Positions 1 to 5,932 of a DNA stretch of 6,327 nucleotides are shown piece by piece. The stretch covers positions 1-6,327 of the forward strand of contig JAFGOZ010000174.1 in NCBI GenBank assembly GCA_016926235.1, read 5' to 3'. The stretch's first letter is position 1. Each line of letters starts with the position of its first letter. The notes beneath the pieces are model-generated. The model did not search any database and was not told where the DNA came from. It saw only the letters and a list, made by a program, of their open reading frames with translations. The position numbers and the translations under genes are program-made. The stretch comes from Bacteroidales bacterium (GTDB lineage Bacteria; Bacteroidota; Bacteroidia; Bacteroidales; UBA10428).

Positions 1-1
1 T

Positions 2-991
2 CAGGGTTCTGTAGAAGCATTTAGCTTTTTAATTTCAAAATATAAAATTTCTGATCATATTTACGCTATTGCAACATCCAGTATTGGGTATTTATATACT
101 GTGCTTGGCAGGGAAAGAGAAGCTGTTGATATGCTAATTAAAGCTGCTATTGCTGATGTACAATCTTCAACTAAAGAAACAGTTGCTTTAAGAAACCTGG
201 CAGTTTTGCTTTTTAAAGATGGCGATATTAACAGGGCATACAATTACATTAAAATTGCTCTTGATGATGCTACTTTTTATAACGCCAGGCACCGTAAGGT
301 TGAAGTTGGTGCTGTATTGCCAATCATTGAGGGTGAAAGATTAAGAACAGTTGAAGCCCAAAAGAAAAAGCTCAGCAATTATTCCCTGGTTGTTTCTGTT
401 TTATCTCTTATCATTATTGCATTTTTTGCTATTATTTTTATCCAGCTTCGAAGATTAAAAAATACGCGTAAAATTTTAACCGAAACAAATCATAATTTGA
501 AAGAAATGAACAACAGACTCATTGAAGCAAATATGATAAAAGAGGAATATATTGGTTATTTTTTTAATATAAACTCTGAATACATTCAGAAACTTGAATC
601 ATACCAAAAAGCTATAAATCGTAAAATAATTGCCCGACAATTTGAAGACCTGACTAATATTATTAAAAGCAGCGATTTAGAAAAAGAACGTGAAAACCTA
701 TTTATAAATTTTGATAAAATTTTTCTGAAATTATTTCCGCGGTTTGTTGATGAGTTTAATTCATTTTTTCGGGAAGAGGATAGGTTTGTATTAAAAAAGG
801 ATGAGCTGCTAAATGCAGACCTGCGTATTTTTGCGCTAATGCGAATGGGAATAACCGATAGTGAGAAAATTGCTAAATTTCTTGACTTTTCGGTAAACAC
901 TATTTATACCTATAAAACAAAAATTAAAAACAAGATCATTGTCCATCGTGACGAATTCGATGATCTGATTATGAAAATTAAAGCCTTCTGA
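2..991 (+). CDS. SusR-like membrane-anchored transcriptional regulator (DUF6377-type), 5'-truncated
   Basis: This is the C-terminal part of a one-component regulator that probably activates the downstream PUL genes. The frame is open from base 2, so the GTG at 101 is an internal codon and the true start is upstream of the window; 329 residues are visible. Numbering from base 2, residues 1-120 are helical and TPR-like, and would lie in the periplasm. Residues 128-149 are a transmembrane segment (SLVVSVLSLIIIAFFAIIFI) flanked by KKK and RR. Residues 150-185 are a charged, coiled-coil-like stretch. Residues 269-318 contain a LuxR-like helix-turn-helix with the signatures LRIFALMRMGI and FSVNTIYTYKTKIKNK, a pattern I know from DUF6377 and SusR-like Bacteroidota regulators. 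This differs from hybrid two-component systems because no kinase or receiver domain is visible. The ligand is probably an oligosaccharide, by analogy with SusR. The family call comes from memory of the pattern, without a search. Confidence 0.8.
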   Translation, partial: QGSVEAFSFLISKYKISDHIYAIATSSIGYLYTVLGREREAVDMLIKAAIADVQSSTKETVALRNLAVLLFKDGDINRAYNYIKIALDDATFYNARHRKVEVGAVLPIIEGERLRTVEAQKKKLSNYSLVVSVLSLIIIAFFAIIFIQLRRLKNTRKILTETNHNLKEMNNRLIEANMIKEEYIGYFFNINSEYIQKLESYQKAINRKIIARQFEDLTNIIKSSDLEKERENLFINFDKIFLKLFPRFVDEFNSFFREEDRFVLKKDELLNADLRIFALMRMGITDSEKIAKFLDFSVNTIYTYKTKIKNKIIVHRDEFDDLIMKIKAF

Positions 992-1033
992 TATTAATAT
1001 TTGCACGTTTTGGGCTTTATTTCCAAAAAAGCC
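979..1033 (+). repeat. AAAGCC / GGCTTT / AAAGCC alternative hairpin arms at the regulator's 3' end
   Basis: TAAAGCC (979-985, inside the last codons) can pair with GGCTTTA (1013-1019). The same GGCTTT (1013-1018) can instead pair with AAAGCC (1028-1033) across a 9-base loop. The second hairpin lies where a terminator for the regulator gene would be expected, but no T-run follows it (the next bases are ATGTAAAA). It is therefore not a convincing intrinsic terminator. The pairing is visible directly; any function is conjecture. Confidence 0.25.
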
Positions 1034-1039
1034 ATGTAA

Positions 1040-1102
1040 AAATCGTTCTAATTTTATAATTTATAACAGCCGCAAATAAAAAAGGTGAATTTAGAACGAT
1101 TT
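1040..1102. promoter_or_regulatory. Perfect 12-bp inverted repeat, candidate operator
   Basis: AAATCGTTCTAA (1040-1051) is matched exactly by its reverse complement TTAGAACGATTT (1091-1102). The intervening 39 bases are AT-rich. The arm centres are 51 bp apart, close to five helical turns, which would put the arms on nearly the same DNA face. The pair lies about 145 bp upstream of the -7 box. A 39-base loop and no T-run argue against a terminator. The best guess is a split binding site for a dimeric regulator such as the SusR-like protein next door, or an RNA structure in an extended transcript. The repeat is certain; the role is inferred. Confidence 0.45.
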
Positions 1103-1191
1103 ATTATACTTTCTGCCCATATTAATTCTATATTTTTTTAGTTGATCTATTTTGATAAGACTATAATTTTAAAGTAGTTATCTGTTTTTTT

Positions 1192-1209
1192 TATAGAATA
1201 AAATCTATA
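1192..1209. promoter_or_regulatory. Short inverted repeat TATAGA-N6-TCTATA upstream of the promoter
   Basis: TATAGA (1192-1197) and TCTATA (1204-1209) form a perfect 6-bp inverted repeat with a 6-base A/T spacer, centred about 60 bases before the expected transcription start. That is a usual place for an activator site. Both arms are A/T-rich, so chance occurrence in this background is quite possible. Confidence 0.2.
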
Positions 1210-1229
1210 TTTCATTTTTATAACTTCCC

Positions 1230-1255
1230 TTTGCCATAATAGCTTCCTAACTTTG
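1230..1255 (+). promoter_or_regulatory. Candidate Bacteroidota promoter for the uptake operon
   Basis: TAACTTTG (1248-1255) matches the Bacteroidota -7 consensus TAnnTTTG exactly. It would place the transcription start near 1260 and give a leader of about 40 bases before the ATG at 1304. The nearest -33-like TTTG is at 1230-1233, leaving a 14-base spacer, which is shorter than the usual 17-23 or so. No TTG occurs at the normal distance. A good -7 box with a poor -33 element is what one expects of an activator-dependent promoter, which agrees with the regulator gene upstream. That dependence is inferred. Confidence 0.5.
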
Positions 1256-1303
1256 TTTGAATTGAAATACTCTTTAATACAAATAACTAAATTTTTAACA
1301 GTT

Positions 1304-1822
1304 ATGAAACAACTAAAACTTTTTTTATTTCTTATATTCATTTTGTTTATGTTCGCATTTTGCGAAAAAACAGATGATGGCGAATATGTGCCTCCAATAA
1401 CCATTTATGAAAAACTTAATGGTACATGGGAATTAACCAGCGTATTACTTGTTGATGAGATTGCAGTGGCAAACTCAATGAGCCCGTCTGAAGTTGAATT
1501 AAAAACAAAGTTTAACTTCAGTACTTTTGGAATTGTATTTAATACAAGTAATTCTGAACCATCAACTTTTGAGGTTACCGGTACTTCTCCTGAATTATTT
1601 TTAAAAAGCGGATATTGGGATTTGGATCAGCCATATGTAAGGTCCGACAATAATCCTTCAAAAATTTATTTATATACAGATGAAGAAAAATCATCTACAA
1701 TTGATTCATTAACATTAGTATCTATCCCGGGTGCAAAAGCTGAATTGGCATTTTCATTAATCCGGTCAGTTAACGGAACACCTTATGTGTCTTATCAATA
1801 CTTATTAAAACAATCTAATTAA
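1304..1822 (+). CDS. Small probable surface lipoprotein, DUF5004-like (lipocalin-like fold)
   Basis: This 172-residue exported protein is the first gene of the operon. The ATG at 1304 is chosen because it begins directly with a signal peptide (MKQLKLFLFLIFILFMF). The upstream in-frame TTG at 1253 lies inside the -7 box and cannot be a start. Cys20 is the likely lipidated residue. It is followed by EKTDDGE, an acidic stretch like the Bacteroidota lipoprotein export signal that sends lipoproteins to the cell surface. The preceding residues (FAF) make a weak lipobox. The mature part opens with LNGTWELTSV (residues 38-47), a GxW motif typical of lipocalin-like barrels, and ends with beta-rich sequence including SGYWDLDQP (102-110). 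The pattern resembles DUF5004 proteins that accompany SusC/SusD genes in PULs. The function is unknown; an accessory glycan-binding or assembly role is inferred from its neighbours. Its stop is 7 bases before the next gene. Confidence 0.75.
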   Translation: MKQLKLFLFLIFILFMFAFCEKTDDGEYVPPITIYEKLNGTWELTSVLLVDEIAVANSMSPSEVELKTKFNFSTFGIVFNTSNSEPSTFEVTGTSPELFLKSGYWDLDQPYVRSDNNPSKIYLYTDEEKSSTIDSLTLVSIPGAKAELAFSLIRSVNGTPYVSYQYLLKQSN

Positions 1823-1829
1823 TTAGAAC

Positions 1830-2951
1830 ATGAAGAATATATTTATAATAACACTTTTATTATTTGCTATTCTGCTTGAAATATTTCCGGCTGGAAGAAT
1901 AGCAGAGATTTGGACACAACCGGCTGTTTTTAAAGCTGATGAACCTGTAACATGGTACTTTGATGTGTCAGGAACTGACCTCGATGGGGAACAAAATGGC
2001 ATTTATTTATGGTCATGGTATCCTTCTGAACCCGATGCCGGTAACTGGAGCAATCCTTCATCTTTTGCTGCATTAACGCAAGTTGAAGGTAATATTTGGA
2101 AAATTGATTTAACTCCGACTATATATTATGGTATGTCTGCCGACCAGATTTCTGCTTTTTACGGATTATTGAAAAATGCTGATGGCTCAAAGGTTACTGA
2201 TGCTTTTGCACCTGACCAGGAACCTCCAAATGATATTCAGGTATACGATCTTGCAACAATTAAAGGCACCGCTGTACTAGATTATTTTCCAAAAGATTTT
2301 TCTGCCGACAGGCCTCTTTCGGTTTTGATAAATGTTAACAATACCTGGTCGAAATGCAATACTTCTGCTGTTCAGGGAGATCTAATAAATGCAGCAAATA
2401 TTCATATGCATGGAGGTGTTAACGATTGGGATATAGTTGTTGAGAATAACCAGGCAAACCTGACAAAAACTCAGATGACTCATTTGGGTGATGGTGTATA
2501 TAGAATTGATCTTATCCCTTCTGAATATTTTGACCTTCCCGAGAATTATATTCTGGAAAGCATCAACATGGTCTTTGCCGACGACTCATGGACATATGAA
2601 GGTAAAGATTCTGCATGTGCTGATTTTTTTATACTTGCCCCGGAAGAACCCGAATTACCTACTCCGGTTTTGACTTTTTTGCCCCAGAAAATTAGCAGAA
2701 AAGATTTACTGGTGATTACCCGGACTGACAATGGACCTGATGTGAATAAACTATCATATACTATTACTGCAGGTTCAAAGACTATTAAAGGCGATTTTGA
2801 AGGGAATAATGCATCAATGTCTGCATATATCGATCTGGTTACAAATCTGAAAGATGTTACAAATATTGAAAAAATTAACATTGTAATAAAAGATAATAAT
2901 GGAGTAACAATTACTGATACTGATATAACACTTGTAAATCCAGAAAATTAA
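1830..2951 (+). CDS. Exported protein with duplicated beta-sandwich modules, DUF4961/SusE-F-like putative glycan-binding protein
   Basis: This is a 373-residue exported protein. Residues 1-22 form a signal peptide (MKNIFIITLLLFAILLEIFP). An in-frame TAG at 1824 blocks any earlier start, and the first Cys is residue 176, so unlike SusE/SusF it is not a lipoprotein. Two related modules follow. Residues 33-125 contain VFKADEPVTWYF, then GNIWKIDLTPTIYY, then LLKNADGS. Residues 156-268 contain DFSADRPLSVLI, then DGVYRIDLIPSEYF, then MVFADDSWTYEGKD. The second has the HMHGGVNDW pattern of modules attached to many Bacteroidota glycan-active proteins. Residues 277-373 are a third beta-rich domain. 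Aromatic residues in both modules could form a sugar platform. Cys176 and Cys263 both lie in module 2 and could form a disulfide. No type IX secretion C-terminal domain is evident. The stop codon overlaps the susC ATG by one base. The SGBP-like role is inferred. Confidence 0.7.
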   Translation: MKNIFIITLLLFAILLEIFPAGRIAEIWTQPAVFKADEPVTWYFDVSGTDLDGEQNGIYLWSWYPSEPDAGNWSNPSSFAALTQVEGNIWKIDLTPTIYYGMSADQISAFYGLLKNADGSKVTDAFAPDQEPPNDIQVYDLATIKGTAVLDYFPKDFSADRPLSVLINVNNTWSKCNTSAVQGDLINAANIHMHGGVNDWDIVVENNQANLTKTQMTHLGDGVYRIDLIPSEYFDLPENYILESINMVFADDSWTYEGKDSACADFFILAPEEPELPTPVLTFLPQKISRKDLLVITRTDNGPDVNKLSYTITAGSKTIKGDFEGNNASMSAYIDLVTNLKDVTNIEKINIVIKDNNGVTITDTDITLVNPEN

Positions 2952-5920
2952 TGAACACTAAACTACAGTATATGAAAAATATTAAAACTAAACGCATTTT
3001 CATCACTTTGTTTTTTACTGTTATTGTGATTTTGAGCTTAAAAGCCCAGCAAACATTAACAGTTACAGGCAAAATACTTGATGAAAACAATACTCCGCTA
3101 GCTGGTGCCACTATCGTTGTTGAAGGCACCACTAATGGCACTATCAGCAGTATGGACGGAAACTTTATGCTTGATATAACCGGGGATAAAGCTCGGATAC
3201 AGGTATCATTTATCGGGTATACCTCTCAATATTTTGATATAACCGAAAATGTATCATTAACAATAAAATTACTTCCCGATTTTCAAAAGCTTGATGAAAT
3301 AGTAGTGGTTGGAATCGGATACGGAACAATGCGAAAATCTGATTTAACAGGAGCTATTGCTTCAGTAAAAGCTGATGATATGAAAAAAGGAGTAATTTCA
3401 TCAACTGAACAATTATTACAGGGGAAAATAGCCGGTCTCACAGTTGTTCAGGGAACCGGTGATCCTGCCAGCGGGGCTTCGCTTCGACTCAGGGGCGGAA
3501 CTTCTTTAACAGCAAGCAATGGCCCGCTTATCGTTGTTGACGGTATACCCGGTGTCGATTTAAATACAATTCAACCTTCTGAAATTGCATCAATCGATGT
3601 GCTGAAAGATGCTTCCTCTGCTGCTATTTATGGATCAAGAGGTGCTAATGGAGTAATTATTGTAACTACTAATCGCGAAACCAAAGGACAGGCAGCCGAA
3701 TATAAAACATATTTGGCGATAGGTACTGTGGCCAATCATCTTGATTTACTATCTGCTAACCAATGGCGTAAATATGTGCGTGATGATACAATTCTTAATG
3801 CGGTGGATTACGGTGCTGTTACAGACTGGCAGAAAGAGTTGGAACAAACTGCTATCACACAATCACATGCGCTTTCTTTCAGCAATGGTGATAGTAAAGG
3901 GGGTTATCGCGCTTCAATATCTTATCTGAATAATGAAGGTGTAATTAAAACCAGCAGGTTGCAAAGAATAGGTGCAAGCCTTACCGGATTCAACTATGTT
4001 ATGAACGATAAACTTAAATTAGATGCCGGTTTACATACCAATTTTGATGAATGGAACCCGATAGATAACCGCATTTTTGAAAGAATGTATAATTTAAATC
4101 CTACTATCCCGGTTTTTAATCCGGATGGCACCTTTACTTCTGTTTCAGGCACGAATTATGAAAATCCTGTTGAAATAAATACAAACCGGACTAATGTAAA
4201 TTCCCGAAACCGCTTATTGGGATATGGAAAGGCTGAACTTGAGATTATTACCGGATTAAAAGCGGATATTAACCTTTCCTATGAATACAATTCCATGAAG
4301 GGTAGGTTGTATAAACCTTCTTATGCTGTGATGGAAGGAGTTACTGATAAAGGTTATGCACAACGATCATTAGGTGATTATACAAATAAACAGATCGAAA
4401 TGTACCTAACATATGATAAAGCTTTATCTGAAATTCATAAAATAAATGTAGTAGGTGGTTATTCATTCCTCGAAAATATGTATGAAGGATTTGGAGCAGA
4501 AAGAAGGGGATTTAATACGGATTTGTTTTTATACAATAATCTCGCTTCCGGTCAGGATTTTCGGGCTGGTGATGTTTACTCATATAAAGGTACAGCAAGG
4601 TTAATTTCATTTTTTGGGCGTATTAATTACAGTATTCATTCAGGTAAATATGCTGTTACTGCTACCTTACGCCGCGACGGTTCTTCACGCTTCGGTGCTA
4701 ATCATAAATGGGGATATTTCCCCTCTGCATCTTTGGCTTGGCGTATATCCGATGAGTCTTTTATGAGTTCAACTACATCATGGTTGAATAACCTGAAATT
4801 ACGGGCTGGTTATGGTGTTACCGGTAACCAGGACGGGATTGGTGAATATAAATCACTTTCAATACTTGGTGCAGGTGGCGATTCTTATTATGATGCTACT
4901 ACCGATGCCTGGAAACAATCATATGGGCCAATTCAAAATCCAAATCCTGATTTGAAATGGGAATCAACAAGTCAGATTAACATTGGGCTTGATTTTGGAT
5001 TGATTAACCGTGTTAACGGAACCTTAGAATTATATAAAAAGATGACCAGTGACTTGTTATATACTTATGCAGTGCCTCAGCCACCGTATTTGGTTGGTAC
5101 TATGCTTGCTAATGTTGGCGATTTATCGAATAAAGGAATTGAATTGACCCTAAATTCATACATAATTCAAACCCAAAAATTTAGTTGGGATATTTACCTT
5201 GTATTTGCTGCCAACAAACAGGTCATTGAAAAGCTTTCAAACCAGGTATATACAACTGAGGAAATTTACACGGGTTCTTTACATAACCTTAGAGGAATGT
5301 CAAATCAGTTTGCTCAGGTAATAAAGGAAGGTTATCCGGTCGGAAGCTTCTGGGGACCTGAGTTTGGAGAACTTAATGAAGAGGGGAAATTTCTTGATCA
5401 AAATGGAAATTTGCTAAAAGAAAAGGGAAAAACCTATCCGGATAGCTTAAAAACATATTTGGGAAATGCACAACCCAAATTTACAATGGGCTTAAGTACT
5501 GGTTTGTCATATAAACAAATTGATTTGGATATTTCAACAATAGGGATGTTCGGACAAAAAGTATTAAATGCAACAGCCATGAGTTTAAGCGATCCATCAA
5601 GATTGCCAGCTCAAAATGTTCCGGATGCTTTTCTTGAAAGTGGTATTGCTGATGATCCAACATATAGCAGCTATTGGATTGAAGATGCATCTTTTATCAG
5701 GCTCCAGTATGTAACCCTGGGTTATAATTTCTCAATTGACAAAATTGGAATTAATTCTATAAAAATATATGTAACGGGAGAAAATTTATTTGTATTTACA
5801 AACTACACAGGTATCGATCCTGAAGTTAGTATTGACGGACTGAGTAATCCCGGTATTGATATGTTTAATTATTATCCAAAACCGCGGACAATATCATTGG
5901 GTTTAAATCTTACATTTTAA
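2951..5920 (+). CDS. susC: SusC/RagA-family TonB-dependent outer-membrane transporter
   Basis: This is a full-length (989-residue) outer-membrane barrel that imports oligosaccharides with SusD as its lid, powered by TonB-ExbBD. A signal peptide ends at LKA|QQ (residue 32). Residues 35-108 are a carboxypeptidase-regulatory-like domain (GKILDENNTPLAGATIVVEG). The TonB box region is LDEIVVVGIGYG (114-125). The plug spans roughly 126-245 and carries the family signature LRLRGGTSL, then PLIVVDGIPG, then DASSAAIYGSRGANGVIIVTT. The barrel has the usual motifs RRDGSSRFGANHKWGYFPSA (about 574-593), NPDLKWE and GENLFVFTNYTGIDPE (about 943-958), and ends in the BAM-type signal SLGLNLTF with a terminal Phe. 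There is no STN domain, so no anti-sigma signalling is expected. Two starts are possible: 2951, which forms TAATG with the previous stop and favours translational coupling, or 2972, which gives a shorter, more typical signal peptide (MKNIKTKRIF). The gene symbol denotes the family, not the B. theta sus operon. The substrate cannot be read from the sequence. Confidence 0.97.
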   Translation: MNTKLQYMKNIKTKRIFITLFFTVIVILSLKAQQTLTVTGKILDENNTPLAGATIVVEGTTNGTISSMDGNFMLDITGDKARIQVSFIGYTSQYFDITENVSLTIKLLPDFQKLDEIVVVGIGYGTMRKSDLTGAIASVKADDMKKGVISSTEQLLQGKIAGLTVVQGTGDPASGASLRLRGGTSLTASNGPLIVVDGIPGVDLNTIQPSEIASIDVLKDASSAAIYGSRGANGVIIVTTNRETKGQAAEYKTYLAIGTVANHLDLLSANQWRKYVRDDTILNAVDYGAVTDWQKELEQTAITQSHALSFSNGDSKGGYRASISYLNNEGVIKTSRLQRIGASLTGFNYVMNDKLKLDAGLHTNFDEWNPIDNRIFERMYNLNPTIPVFNPDGTFTSVSGTNYENPVEINTNRTNVNSRNRLLGYGKAELEIITGLKADINLSYEYNSMKGRLYKPSYAVMEGVTDKGYAQRSLGDYTNKQIEMYLTYDKALSEIHKINVVGGYSFLENMYEGFGAERRGFNTDLFLYNNLASGQDFRAGDVYSYKGTARLISFFGRINYSIHSGKYAVTATLRRDGSSRFGANHKWGYFPSASLAWRISDESFMSSTTSWLNNLKLRAGYGVTGNQDGIGEYKSLSILGAGGDSYYDATTDAWKQSYGPIQNPNPDLKWESTSQINIGLDFGLINRVNGTLELYKKMTSDLLYTYAVPQPPYLVGTMLANVGDLSNKGIELTLNSYIIQTQKFSWDIYLVFAANKQVIEKLSNQVYTTEEIYTGSLHNLRGMSNQFAQVIKEGYPVGSFWGPEFGELNEEGKFLDQNGNLLKEKGKTYPDSLKTYLGNAQPKFTMGLSTGLSYKQIDLDISTIGMFGQKVLNATAMSLSDPSRLPAQNVPDAFLESGIADDPTYSSYWIEDASFIRLQYVTLGYNFSIDKIGINSIKIYVTGENLFVFTNYTGIDPEVSIDGLSNPGIDMFNYYPKPRTISLGLNLTF

Positions 5921-5932
5921 ATTCTGAAAATT

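Larger units (their letters stand above)
992..1303. other. Regulatory intergenic region between the regulator and the PUL operon
   Basis: These 312 very AT-rich bases have no convincing gene. They hold a perfect 12-bp inverted repeat (1040-1051 and 1091-1102), a TTGAT direct repeat with 10-base period (1142-1146 and 1152-1156), a 6-bp inverted repeat (1192-1197 and 1204-1209), a candidate promoter (1230-1255) and a presumed leader of about 40 bases before the ATG at 1304. A minus-strand open frame (1147-1404) runs back through it but encodes a low-complexity, K/N/I-rich translation and overlaps the start of the lipoprotein gene, so it is not called. The gap is far larger than the 7, -1 and 12 base spacings downstream, which marks it as the operon's control region. 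Confidence 0.7.

Noticed and set aside
101..103. GTG at 101 as the start of the regulator gene
   Set aside because: The same frame stays open back to base 2 with sequence that continues the TPR-like helical pattern, so the gene is truncated by the window edge rather than starting here.
586..900. Minus-strand open frame inside the regulator gene
   Set aside because: It is antisense to the coiled coil and helix-turn-helix region; the S/R/N-rich composition is typical of a reverse-strand shadow.
1040..1102. The 12-bp inverted repeat as an intrinsic terminator
   Set aside because: The loop would be 39 bases and no T-run follows the right arm; only TTATTATACT is seen.
1253..1303. TTG at 1253 as the start of the small lipoprotein
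   Set aside because: It lies within the candidate -7 promoter box, and the extra residues would precede a complete signal peptide that starts properly at the ATG at 1304.
1147..1404. 85-codon minus-strand open frame in the intergenic region
   Set aside because: The translation is K/N/I-rich and unlike a protein domain, it overlaps the lipoprotein's coding start antisense, and no promoter-like or ribosome-binding context was seen for it.
2546..2881. Minus-strand open frame inside the modular protein gene
   Set aside because: It is antisense to a coherent coding frame with recognisable repeated modules, and has no recognisable motif of its own.
1830..2951. Type IX secretion C-terminal sorting domain on the modular exported protein
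   Set aside because: The C-terminus (ending TDTDITLVNPEN) lacks the usual type A pattern of a YPNP-type start and a terminal K-rich strand.
3050..3300. STN (secretin/TonB short N-terminal) domain on SusC, implying sigma/anti-sigma control
   Set aside because: Only one domain of about 75 residues lies between the signal peptide and the TonB box region, and it matches the carboxypeptidase-regulatory-like pattern.
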